Shown: positions 38,673 to 50,354 of the stretch, in pieces
Layout of the letters: each line of letters opens with the position of its first letter
Position numbering within the stretch: position 1 is the first letter of the stretch
Assembly: GCA_005281725.1 (NCBI GenBank)
Contig: SSBO01000005.1
Span: 496,001-560,000, forward strand
Direction: 5' to 3'
Source: Wuchereria bancrofti
Lineage: Eukaryota > Nematoda > Chromadorea > Rhabditida > Onchocercidae
DNA length: 64,000 bases
The notes under the pieces: model-generated
Told to the model about the DNA's origin: nothing
Databases searched by the model: none
Seen by the model: only the letters and a program-made list of their open reading frames with translations
Program-made: the position numbers and the translations under genes

Positions 38673-39690
38673 TTAATCACTATATGTAAATTTGTCGTAT
38701 TTTTCCAATGCTGCTAGATCTTTCGAATACTTTGGCGTATGCAGTTCCTCGTCTTTGTTCCGATGCCATGCATATCCGAAACCTGGAGTTGGCAACTCCA
38801 GCCCAAAGTTTTTTCGCAAACCTGCCTCTACTTTCATTGCTGTCTCAGAGCTAAAATATGAAAAAAGTGGTTTAATGAAAACTACATGTGACTTTAAACT
38901 GAACCAGGAAGTCTGTCGTGCGATCCAGAGGAACTATAGAAGAACGCAATCATTCTGAAGTTGTGCTGTACTAGAACGCTCAATAATATAATAAACGATT
39001 TACGACTCTATGTATATAAAACAGATTAAAAACTACAGTCGTATTAACATGTAGACATAAAAACAAAGGGCTCTTCGAAGTTAGCAATCTATAAAGAACT
39101 ATTTTATAAACAGAACCATTCGAATTAAGCGAGTTACCGTATTGTTTCACCGTCGAAGCTTTTGAAAACTTGGCCATGCGAATCTGCAGAATAAATGCAT
39201 TTCGGGGGTTGAACACTACGACGAGCATCTCTGTTCAAATAATAATTATCGGATGACTTGTGATGTACACCACCAGGTAATGATACAGAAGGACGAGTTC
39301 TTGCTGCTTGTGTGTTCGGAAAACGATTCATTTCATAAAATCTGCTCTACAATAAAAAGGAAATTAGTCTATTCCAAACCGAACGCACAGACATGATATA
39401 ATTTCTGTGAACTGAAGAAATTTTGCATGTGTAAACTTTTCACCCTCCATTTGCGTAGATACTGCCTTCATCACAATGACAAATAAAAAAAGATGGCTGT
39501 TGAACAGTTACGAATCACCGAGATAAATAAGAATTGAACCAACCTCACCATCGGCTGTCGGCAAGCCCGGCGGTGGTGTAGTTCTATCTCGATATACTGC
39601 ATTTAGTTTATCACGTAGCCATACTATCACTGGCGATTGTGTGCGATTAATCACCGTTTTTGGCGCGATTTTTGGCAATTTACCAGCCAT
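38673..39690 (-). CDS. NDUFA7: NADH dehydrogenase 1 alpha subcomplex subunit 7 (complex I, B14.5a)
   Basis: Accessory subunit of mitochondrial complex I. Three exons, 39690-39544, 39346-39138 and 38850-38673, give 177 residues with consistent phases; human NDUFA7 has 113. The family core is visible: VWLRDKLNAVYRDRTTPPPGLP (exon 1, compare LRNWASG, RYQEISKRTQPPPKLP), LPGGVHHKSSDNYY and NRDARRSVQPP in exon 2 (compare [20 protein letters not shown]). The C-terminal 60 residues are longer than in mammals and contain LELPTPGFGYAWHRN. The ATG lies 6 nt after a TTTCAG acceptor, as in a trans-spliced gene. An AATAAA signal sits about 20 nt after the stop. Confidence 0.92.
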
Positions 39691-40932
39691 TTACAGCTGA
39701 AATATGTAGTTTCTCCTTTCATCTGCCATCACAGTCATTTTGACAAAAAGCGCTCAACTGCCAAGGACTGTCCTAATCCAGTAGTCGTGAAGTGGAAGAG
39801 TTCAATGATTCCATAATCAAACACAAGCACAAAACATTCTACAATTCCCAGTTTCTCTCCGAGGATGTTGCTATGGTCTAAATCAATTGATTTTCGTCCA
39901 GTATACTCATAAAACACTATATTGTTTCCTTAATTCATTGGAAGATACCAAAGGAAAGGACAACGCAGCATCCGCAAACTCCCAAGCACAACGACCTGCA
40001 TCCCGAACTACCGGGAATTAGCGGATGCAGCTTAAGCTGTGAAACTCTGCTCAGTCTCAATGAAACAAGGAAGTCTCAGTGCCACTGTAGCGGTAATTAC
40101 GTCTCCTCTGTCATCTGCTTGGTGACATCTTTTCTTAGCAAAGTTGGGAGTGTGAACTGAATCCCTTAGACAGTTGTGTTGTTTTGTGTTCTTTTAGCAG
40201 TATTTCAAACTAATCGAAAGTTCCTTTCAAATTTATCCTTTTCCAGGACGAGCAAAATATTCTTTGTCTTCTGTAGTAATTTCTTTACAGTTTCTTCTAA
40301 TATGAGAAGGTGGAATAAAACAATCGGATGAGTGGCTAATGTACTGTTAGGTGTTGTCATTCATTTCATCCACATCTGACTATAACAGTCCGTGATAACT
40401 GCGAATAGTTGGTAATAGCCAGTCAATAAGAGAGCGCATCTGTCCATCTTAGCTTACGGACGAAGTAGGAGCCCTGTTATTAGAGTGCATTTCAGTACCT
40501 TTCAATACATTTCCCATGCATTATCAGTTTATTTCTTAGTGCTCTTATGACAGATTGAAGTGATCGCTGCTCTTCCGATGCGAGAATTATACAGTGATTA
40601 ATAAAAAAAGCACACCTGAAATTCACACTTGAATCTGAAATGCCTCATGTCTCATCTTCTGTTTTCGCATGGTGATTAATTCGGCTTTCTTTCTTTGGGA
40701 CTTAAAACCAATCCTTAAAGGCAGTAATGAAGCCTGCGACAAATTCTTGTCTCCTATAATGATTCACTTCAAATTGCAAAATCGTTATCAAAGTTTGTTA
40801 ACGTTTGAATGCTGTTCACGTATTTTTTTTTCTAAATTCATTCATTTCCTTTCGTTTATGACTAGATTCCACTTACTTTTGACTAAGTTTAGGTCCTATT
40901 CAAAGTCCTTACTCAGTCAATTGCTGGCTTGA
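39691..40932. other. Divergent intergenic region, NDUFA7 and selenocysteine lyase
   Basis: About 1.2 kb between two head-to-head genes, so it probably holds both promoters. A TTTCAG acceptor at 39697 precedes NDUFA7 and an ACTCAG at about 40918 precedes the lyase ATG. No other feature was recognised. Confidence 0.55.
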
Positions 40933-43454
40933 ATGACTTGGTACATCGAAGAACAAGGAAAAGTCTACTTGGATTATAATGCAACTACACCGATCGACAA
41001 AGATGTTAAGCAGTCTATAATGGATGCATTCCATATTTGGGGTAATCCAAGTAGCAATAATGAGCTCGGTAAGTCTTTGGCTGCTAATTCAAGAGTGCTG
41101 TATTAGAGGCGAAGGAAGAATTCTCTGTCTTTTAATTCTTTTTTTCTTCAATTTTGTTTCTTATTCACCTATTTGACCATTTTTTGATCTTTGAAAATTT
41201 ATAAAGGGAAAAAAGCGAAGGATGGGATTGAGGAGGCACGCGAAAATGTAGCTAGACTGTTGCATGTTTCCGCCAAAGAAATATTTTTTACATCAGGTGG
41301 AACTGAGGTCAGATTTTCGTATTTCTCCTTTGAAATGATATCAAATTAATGGCGAGTGTTGTATTTCTCTAACATATCATTTATTTAGACCAATAGTTGG
41401 GTGATATACAGTTGCATCGAACATCGGAAAGCAGTCTGGGGACGGGATTATAAACCACATATTATTGCTTCTGCCATTGAGCATCCATCGATTCTAGAAC
41501 CGTTGCGTGATCTGAAAAAGAAACAAGAAATCGGCAAGCTTGTATTTTGATGATAAAATTTTCTTTAGTTTTAAGAAATTAGTTGGTGATAATTTGCTAT
41601 AGTACTTCCTTTCTTTACTTTATCCTACATGAATTTTGGGAATAATACAAGTTTTCATAACTTATAACCTCCACGAAATATTTTTTGGAGTACTTCCTGT
41701 CCATCTTCGAAATGAACGAATTCAGTTGCCGATACAATTTCCTAATGACATTTGCTCATCAGATCTAACTGAAATCGGCATTGACCTGCAAACCGGTCGA
41801 GTAAAATTAAATGATCTAGAAGAAGCATTCTGCGAACGAACTTGCTTAGTGTCGGTGATGACGGCAAACAATGAAACGGGCGTTATACAACCTGTTGCTG
41901 AAGTTGCTGAAATTGCTAGGTTGTGTTTAAACCTCTTAATATATAATCCGAATAACAACAAATCAGTGGGAAATCTCAAAATCATTTGAGAAAATTCGTG
42001 AACTTTGCCGAGCCTTATAATAAAAATAGATTTTTCACTGGTACATATACTCAGCACGCAGCTCAGTTCATCATTCGCAGAATTATATGATAATTTTAAT
42101 GCTTTCAGAAAATGTGAGAACAAATTTGAAAGTCGGATATTTGTGCACAGTGATGCATCCCAGGCTATCGGTAAGATTGATGTTAGTGTAAATGCTTTGA
42201 ATGCTGATTTTGTGACCGTTACGGGACATAAATTTTATGGTCCACGAATTGGAGCGCTTGTATTAAAAGATGAAAGCAAAGTGCCTCTAAAGGCGTTGTT
42301 TCTTGGCGGTAATCAAGAACGAAGCAAGCGGGCGGGGTACGCTATCTCAGTTTTTAACGCTAAATTTGGTAGTTTTCACTTTTCATTTAATTCATTTAAT
42401 TTTTCACTTTTTTTATTTGTTTATTGTTTACGAAAATTCTACTGGAAAATACCGAAACGATAGAGTATCATTAGACGGGATATGAATCATTAGATAGAAT
42501 AATGATCAAAAGCATTTATCGTTTTGCTTTCATCTTTTAATTTTGCAGCACAGAAAATACTCCATTGATCGTCGGTTTGGGGAAGGCAGCACAAATGGCA
42601 CTAAATGGTCTTCAAAAATATTCGGAGCATATGCAAAAAATAAGGGACTATTTCGAAAAACAGCTCAAAGTAGGTAGTTTAGCACATTCCCTATGACTAA
42701 ACCAGCCGGATTTCTTCTGTGATCGACATTATTTTAGTTCTCAATTATACGATCTTTAGGAAACGCTCAATGATAAGATTATGATTAATTTCGAAGCATC
42801 GGAACGTTTGCCCAATACTAGCAGTGTAGTATTTGTGAAATACGGAGGAGATGCTTCCGAACTACTCTCTAAATGTAAATCATTTATTGCTAGCACTGGA
42901 GCTGCGTGTCATGCAGCTACCGAACAGTTAGTTCACTTCTCATTTATTCCTACTTTTTTTTTTAAGTGTAACATTTGTCGGGAAGGATCATATAGTCATT
43001 AATACTTCATTACGAACGAATAACATATCTGCGTATCAGAGATTCGCAGTATGCCCAACGCATACTGCGACTTGTGTCTTAAGATTTAGATCGTTTCATA
43101 CTAACTAGCATATGTTCCTGGTATTCGTATTTTTCGCAGGCGAGTCACTAGCACTTTGCATTAGGTCTAAAATTGCAGAGTAAATTATCTGCCATGTTTC
43201 AGAGTGACAGTAAGAAATATTTGTTTCATATTCAGTAGTCCGTTCATTTCTGTTGCAGATGTTCCGGAGTACTGACGGCATGTGGTATTCGTGATGAGTT
43301 GGCACGTCGAACGGTACGGTTTAGTTTCGGTAGAGATTCAACATGTGATGAAGTAGATCGAGTGATGAATGAACTAAAGGCGATTATGTTTATGAGTAGA
43401 TATGGCAGTTCGCTGTTAAATGCTATCAACAAAGGACCCATCTCGGGTTTCTGA
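40933..43454 (+). CDS. SCLY: Selenocysteine lyase (SCLY, NifS-like PLP enzyme)
   Basis: PLP enzyme that releases selenium from selenocysteine, giving alanine and selenide for reuse. Eight exons: 40933-41068, 41207-41307, 41389-41541, 41726-41919, 42109-42336, 42549-42669, 42760-42926 and 43259-43454 give 431 residues (human 445), all in phase. Landmarks are VYLDYNATTP, IFFTSGGTE, ASAIEHPSI, VMTANNETGVIQPV, HSDASQAIGK, the PLP lysine in TGHKFYGPRIGAL, and STGAACHA with the catalytic Cys that human SCLY has in VGAACHS. Similarity is clearly closer to SCLY than to mitochondrial NFS1 (HKFYGPRIGAL, RFSFGRDST). An in-frame TGA just before the ATG fixes the start unless there is an upstream exon. 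The exon 3/4 junction is chosen by phase; it adds about a dozen residues over human. Confidence 0.95.
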
Positions 43455-43533
43455 TTCGGTGATTTCTGATTTCTTCCATAAACTGGGAACTTTAAAACTT
43501 GGAGACATTTCTTCCTCAATATCTATTATATTA

Positions 43534-43539
43534 AATAAA
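43534..43539 (+). terminator. SCLY polyadenylation signal
   Basis: AATAAA about 80 nt after the TGA stop codon. Confidence 0.7.
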
Positions 43540-45407
43540 AGATTCCTCCAAATTTAAAAAAAAAATTGTATTAGAAAGGATCTTCAAATTCAAAACAGTA
43601 ACCACGTAGTGTAACTTCTAATGCTACCAGAATGCAATTATAAATCGACTTAATCACATAATCATATTAATTTTGTAAACCTTTTCTTGGTACTTAATAC
43701 TATAAATTTTCTTATTGGTTGCTTAACGGATGATTATTTATATTCTTTGTTGTTCCTTTCAACCAAAACTTTCTTTTTTTTTTAAGTATGGAACTAACTT
43801 GAATCATTTTATCTTATAAAAACTTCCTTGCTTGGTCTATAATGGTTATTATACTTGTCGTCTACTTGTGTAAGAATCATTTCATCACTTCTTTTCCAGC
43901 ATTTTGTTTCTTTTCATATTTATACACATTTCCATGCTGCGGAGACAGTGGATTAAGATGGGATTCATATGTTAGTATAGGTTATTTTCAACTTGCTGCT
44001 AACTAGGTTCCTTCGGATTTTGTGTCATATACTTTGAAATTTGACAATCTGAAGATTTCTTCATAACAGTATAGCTTTTATCTATTGTGTTAAATCTTAC
44101 TAGGTATTTCTCTGGGATTCATGTGGTTGTCGCGAAAAGGTTAGTTGAATTAGGTATAAACAGCAATTGGTAAAAGGCTTATCTTGTGATTATTGCAAAG
44201 AGAAAGCTATGCAGGAGTATTACTGTTAGCTTTAAATATAGTAAAGAATATGCCACTTAATCCCTCGGGATAATTCGCGTTGCTTACGCTCAGTCTAATA
44301 TCACAGTACTACAATATCTTTATGATAGAGTAATACGCTAGAAAATATTTTATTGTAGAATGAATGAAAAGATGAATATCTGGGAGACAAATTACATTGA
44401 TCTTGAGTCAGAAAGAGAGAAAAACCCATGTTGTTTGTTTATAGAAGGTTTATATATATTTCAAGGATTGGGAGTGACTGGCATAAATCGTTCTTAACTC
44501 TCAAAAATCATTACGATATAATTACCAAAAATATATAAGCAGTTGAGAAAGGATGGAGACAAATATCATGTTGAAGACATTTTATTAGGTGCCATTTATG
44601 AGGAATTCTTAAACATTCGCCAATAATCAGTTTCATGCAAAGTTTGAATGTTTAAGTTTATAATTTAGATTTTGCGAAACTTGGAGTTAGTTTGCCACAA
44701 TGGTTTATGTGTTAAATTATCACTTTATATCTTTTCTATTATGTGCGTTACGTTATTGATTTGTTTGCATTAGACTATCTATATATGTACGCTTTTGTCG
44801 ACTGTATGTTAGCGATGATTTACCTTTCTAATTAATTATCATTATGAATTTCATAAAAATAATCTTCCATGTCTTTCCTTGTATTTTTCTCTTAAAACAC
44901 GTTCATAAAGAAGATATGAAAGTGATCACTTTTTTTCATCACTTACTTCATCAGTTATTTTGCCACAATTTTCAGCAACTTTCATCGGAAAATAGATAAC
45001 ATGGCTAAGAAGGATCTGTGGAACTAATATCGTATTAAAAGATGCAGTTTTCGAAATGAAAATTGTGACCTTATTTATCCAGTTAGAAGCGAGTGATTTA
45101 AAAACGGGTTATTTCCTAAAATTCCATGGAATCAAGATCGAAATCATCTCCATATGTTTCCCCGATGATTTTATAGCCGATGCATAATATATTCCGATGA
45201 AACAGGTGAGTCGAAGTGTTGAGCTATAATCAACTGAGTAAAAGTGACAGAAGAATTTGTTACTGTCATATATATAACTCATCACAACTTCCGAAACTGG
45301 TATGTGACATATCTTCGGAAAGGAGAATCAGGGAATTAACAAGCCTCATCCTGCTGGGCTCGGTGCTACAGCCTAACTCTATACTGAGGACAGTCCCGTA
45401 GTCTTGT
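43540..45407. other. Intergenic, convergent between SCLY and the repeat-motif gene
   Basis: No gene was recognised. On the minus strand an open segment at 45228-45112, preceded by a TTATAG acceptor and ending with an acidic tail (GDDFDLDSMEF), might be a last exon of the next gene, but phase support is lacking. Confidence 0.4.
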
Positions 45408-45657
45408 TCATAACCTTTTAACGGTATGGTTGATAACCCAGCAAATATCTTGGATCGGATCCTGTATAACAGACGAGTTATAGTAAGAAGTACAGAAAAT
45501 AAGAAGTTTACAACGAGCAGAACAGAATAATGCGAAAATCGTACAGCGCATATCAGGTGCGACGTATGCAGATTGTATACCGGAATTTGCTAGATCGCTG
45601 ATAGAACGATTGCTTTTTGAGAACAGTTTCCAATCCGACACAGGAGAATATGAATGA
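45408..45657 (-). CDS. Possible alternative last exon of the repeat-motif gene
   Basis: A GTATTT donor inside exon 12 (exon end 45825, phase 2) joins in frame to a CTTCCAG acceptor at 45658. The joined frame stays open to a stop at 45408. It contains NRSISDLANSGIQS and APDMR, which look like another copy of the motif of the upstream exons. After APDMR the sequence turns cysteine-rich and less convincing, so the true exon may end earlier and splice on. Confidence 0.4.
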
Positions 45658-45805
45658 CTGGAAGGAATTGTTATGATTGTTTCGACAACCGTTTCACAGA
45701 CAACAACCGTTTCTGGGAATTCTTGCAAATTTAATGTATGCAACAACTGCAAATAACTAATACATCAATCTTTACTTTCACATGTTGCAGAAATTGAAAA
45801 ATGCA

Positions 45806-48800
45806 TTAAAAAAAAGCAAAATACATGTCCGGCAGAGCTTGAATTTCTTGAATTTCCTCTTCGGAACGTATGCCACGTCCGATTGCATATTGCGAATCGA
45901 CAATATCCGGCAAATTTTTAAGGTCATTTAGCTGAAAAATATAACTGTGCCTTTTTGGAATGATGAATTTCTCACTACTACCAATCAATCAGTCAATCAA
46001 TGAAATATCGAATATTGATCAGTTAGATATTAAATCCTTACTTCATCATCCGACAGCTCATATCGATTAATAATGGGCGATTTTGTTTGCTCTTTATCAG
46101 TGATCGGCAAAATCCCACGTAATTCTTCATATTCCTCACGAGTAAGCGCCTTCTTACCAATCGCTTGATCTTCACGTACAAACTCAGGATGCGCATTGAT
46201 GTCCTGAAGTAGATCCGAAATTGTCAGGTAAGAATGGAAGTGACGTCATCTTCAGCAGACGGGTAAACTGGTGTCTGATATGTCTGATAAAATCGTTTAA
46301 AATTGAGTATTTATGTTACCAGTTGTTGGTGTCTTCAATTCTGAATCACTGCTGAAACTTCTTTGTTCAAATTTTCTCAGAAGGTAAAGATTTCACAAAC
46401 CTCAATTTCAGAAGGAGTGTAGCGAGCGTAAGGTTGTGTTACGTGTTCTTGAATGCTGGCCGTTTCTAGAAATGGTGGAAGAATTGAATAAGCGACACAT
46501 TTTAAGAAGCAGTCAGGTAGACTGATGTCTAAGCTAATAAAAGTAGAGATTTCCCCGAAAAAGAGAGTTGATGAGAAGGAGTTATTGTTTATGATTTTTT
46601 TTGGATCGAATGCTATTCAGGAAACAACTAAAGAAGATCTACTTTTAGTGATATGAACATTTCCGAAAGACTGTTCTCCAGTTGACAACCCTGAAACGAT
46701 CATACCTGAGCACCAAAGTAGGCATTACATTTATTTCCTTCCGTGGTTGCCTTCCGTAAAAAGTTATTTTAAAAGGGAAATGAATTTTCTTCGGTATAAT
46801 TAAAAATCAGAAAGTTTCAGCATTACGTCATATGAACATTGATCGGAGGGTGCAAATGTCAATTTCAAGAACTATATCAAGCCAGAACAAATATAAAAGC
46901 AAGCAAGAAATTTGGTTAAATTTAGGAGCCTTTCTATTTCTTATCAAATGAGAGTAAAGCAAACATATTCTCTCTCGAAGAGTGGAAAGTGAGATTTCTG
47001 CAGGTATGAAATACCTTTCGGAGAAAATGGATCTGGTATGGCTTTCATATCTGCCAAACTTTCTGTTCTGTATGGACCACTTCTGGAAGCGCCAGATAGG
47101 TTTTTTTCTGAAAATACTCTTTTCGTGGACTTTCTTCTCTCAGTAACTAATTTATTCTGAGATTAGTTTCTTCCAGCACTAATTCGATTCAAAAAAAAAA
47201 TCTAATAGAACTAATTCATCTTGCTCCGGCAGTGAAATGTGTTGCAGAAGATAATTTTCCCTTTAAATAGCTCAAAATTACCCAATCATTGCCTTGAATT
47301 TTCCCTTTAAATAGCTCAAAATTACCCAATCAGTGCTTTTTTCATCTATTTCTGCTGACATACCGTAATAGTTCATAGAAAACGGATTTGTTATGTCACG
47401 AATATCAGCAAAGCTTTGTTCTTGAAATGCATAATGGTTCATAGTTTGTAAACCACCTGAAAAAACCCACATCGAAATAATGAATCAAATTAAATAATTG
47501 AGTAATTAAAAAAGGGATAGAAGGGAGAAGTATACTTTCTTGCTAGATCGCTCGATTACGACAGTTATTACTTTTTTCTTTTTTTTTTTCAAGGTCTGTA
47601 ACTCATCCAATTTCATATTTTATTATATTCGAACTTTGGGAGATAAAACATTTCATTGCTAATGGAATTCCACAGAGTCAGTGAATGATTTGCTGTGATA
47701 TCGAAAAATTATAATTTAAGAAGGCGGTAAAAACCTGAACTATACAATTTGTCCTTCGCTTGTCTGATTCGTTCTGTTAGATTATAGATAGCTCTACCAC
47801 CGCCCAGGTAATGATTCAGATTTGGTGTGAAATATCCTGAAATGTGTAAAGTTCACTGGTAGATGAGTGTTTCTTTAAGAAACATCGTATTTATGACATT
47901 TAAATTAAATTCTAAATACTTTTGCAGTAGAATTGCTTCGGTATATTTGCAATGTCTGTAATGCTTTCAGCACCATGCAAATTTCGATTGATAGTTTCCG
48001 TAGACGGTGACAATGAATTTCTTCCTGAAACACGGACGAAATGCATTCTTCTGATACGGTCTTGGACGAGGACCATGAATAATGCTAACGCATATTTAAC
48101 ACCTTGGTTCCGGCATATTTTGTAAACCTGTTCCGAATACACTATGAACTATGACCAGCCAGACTGAACAGTGCGCCCTGTCTATCAGACATTCCTGATA
48201 TTCACTAAATTTTATGTAGCTATAATTATTGTCATCTGAATTAGATAATGTCTTTCGATCAAACATTATAAATTGGTGAAATCAATTGGAATTGGACCTG
48301 CTCCAGCAGAAGTTTGTGAATGTTCAGCAATTCCCGGATGATTTGAAAGTAGTGTTGGCGTCTGACTAAACTTACTGCTGATCCCGGGCTCAAAAGCACA
48401 CGGGCGGGTCATTTCCTGAGATCTCCCGGTGACTGCAAAATGTTTTGTTTCCAAACTGTGAAGCATGATGCATTTGCAGCTTAGAAAAGGAAAGCAATAA
48501 TGTTCGGTTGACGACATTGCTTGCTTACATTTATCCGAAAATAGATTCTGTGTCTCTCGAATCGCAGCGAGACTGTCGCTGCTAAAGGCATTCCGTCCAA
48601 TTGTCCGTTCTTCCGCACTTGCTGCCGTTATGGTATCTGCGTTATCAATAACAAGTGAGTTGTGATAAAGAACAGCAATATCGATTAGCCAGAAATTCTA
48701 CAGCGGAGAAAAAAACCTATGAACTTTTGATTGCTGTATATTCAGTGATTGAATCGGGAAATTTAAGCCCATTTTTATGAATGAATTTTTCAAAGGATTT

Positions 48801-49904
48801 AATTTATTACTAGCAAGTTGATAGTTCTATCATAGTAAATCTTTTACCGCTCTGTCTTAGCAGGAATTGATTTGGTGTACTACTGAAATCTCGAAAGCTG
48901 TGTGAATGAGGTCTCATCGTGTCGTCACTTTTTTGGTCGAATGTCCCCGCAGCTGCTAATCGCGTCCCTAAAAATTGACATTTTTATGATGTCGCCGGGA
49001 GTCTAAGAAGCACAATGCTAGTGCAATTCTTAAGAAAGGCATGGACTTTTCAGTAGTGATAGGCCATGGAATTGCTCAGAAGGCTTGTCGACTTCCAGCA
49101 GACTTTCCGGACCCGGACAAAGCACACAACGCTCCGCCATTCCATTCATCTTATTGGCTGTAATAAGGCTGAGTTTACCGGATAAAACACAAAGTCTCAG
49201 TACTATAATTGATAGATTATAAATCCTTCTTGGATATGCCTTAATCAAAATTAAACACTAACTCAAAAGTTTGGGCAATCCTACATAGCTAGAAGAAAAA
49301 TAGTGGGTCTTTGCCTTTTCGGACATAACTGATCAAGTGGTGCTATCATTATCTTTCCAAAAATATTTTTCATTAAATCAATAATTTAGCTTATCCTCCG
49401 ATTTTGTTATCAAAAAAGACATTTATGTATTTCAAATTTGAATAGTTTACTGCAACTTCCACAATGACATGGAGATTAATTGTGAAGCCTACTGGACTGC
49501 AAACATAATTGAGTAGCTTTTCTCTAATTAATTTTGTGGAAGAACATTTGTGAGTTGTTAAAAGTACACCAACCAGTGTTGTTGGAATATTGGAAGAATT
49601 GTTGTCCTTGTGAGATTCTAAAAGGAATAATGTGAGATCTTCTCGAGAATTTCCAATAGATTAGTGATTGTGTCAATGGTTCCAGCAATACAACCTTTCA
49701 ACATTCATTACCTGTGCTTTGTTGGGAAAGCAGGAATTTGTCGCTGCCCAGAGATGTCATCGGGTGACGTGAACGTATGGGCATGGGCATTAGTGGACTG
49801 TTCGTCCTCGCTTCTAATTGGCTGATATATCTGCAAATTGCGCTTGTATCATAATCAATGATTTCTACTAATTTCATTGTTGATTCAGATGCCATTGAAT
49901 TCAT
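45806..49904 (-). CDS. Unrecognised repeat-motif protein, 12 exons, 444 residues
   Basis: I recognise no family. Exons 49904-49712, 49157-49047, 48967-48848, 48636-48529, 48432-48376, 48024-47920, 47836-47735, 47456-47364, 47107-47015, 46465-46401, 46203-46042 and 45931-45806 join in phase with no stop, which makes the model credible. The protein is polar, rich in Ser, Asn and Pro and probably disordered; the last two exons are charged (LTREEYEELRG, LNDLKNLPD). Eight internal exons are phase 1-1. Several carry one copy of a motif: SDSLAAIRETQNLF, AESITDIANIPKQF, EQSFADIRDITNPF, TESLADMKAIPDPF, with weaker forms SHSFRDFSSTPNQF and PESLLEVDKPSEQF. The first ATG in the frame was chosen (MNSMASEST). 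It lies close behind a BTB-BACK gene, probably in one operon. The 3' end may instead splice on to 45657-45408. Confidence 0.75.
47255..47335. repeat. Tandem duplication, 44-bp period
   Basis: TTTTCCCTTTAAATAGCTC and the following bases through ACCCAATCA occur at 47255 and again at 47299 with no visible change. It lies inside an intron of the repeat-motif gene, so it does not alter the protein. The lack of divergence suggests a recent event. Confidence 0.85.
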
Positions 49905-50096
49905 TTTGATGGAATTACTTTTTGGAAACGGTAAGATTAATACCTTCACGCATCAAAATGAAAGGCGCATTAGGTAAAGCAATATAAATCTTGACTAAAA
50001 ATTGCCTAGCAAAATTATATAACTGAATTTTTAAATTCGAAAATTTGAACTTTTCTACTCTATTTGAATTTTTATCGGTTTTTTTCTAAAATAATA
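49905..50096 (-). promoter_or_regulatory. Short intercistronic region, likely operon junction
   Basis: About 190 bp separate the AATAAA-like end of the BTB gene from the ATG of the repeat-motif gene on the same strand. The spacer is AT-rich and has 3' splice-site-like sequences (CAATTTTTAG at about 50007), where a downstream SL could be added. Nematode operons show this arrangement. Confidence 0.4.
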
Positions 50097-50102
50097 TTTA
50101 TT
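50097..50102 (-). terminator. BTB gene polyadenylation signal
   Basis: AATAAA on the minus strand, 253 nt after the preferred BTB stop at 50355 and overlapping the stop codon of the alternative frame. Confidence 0.55.
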
Positions 50103-50354
50103 CAACCTTAATTAGATCCTCGAAACTTGGTAATTTGTTGATTTCAGTAATATACGAAGTATACAGTTCGGAACTCCTGATTTCTGTATCTTTACACTTT
50201 GATTCCGTTTCACTCACACTACTAAATAATTGTTTTAAATTTTGTTTATTTAAAATAGTATGTTTTGAACAATAAATGTTGTCTTTAAGCTTTTGCAATT
50301 TGAAAATTCCCTTAAATTTTGGAATCGAACAGGTGCTGCAATTCGTGTAAAGTA

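Noticed and set aside
42005..42108. ORF extending the SCLY exon 5 upstream
   Set aside because: Intron read-through; similarity to SCLY starts only after the acceptor at 42108.
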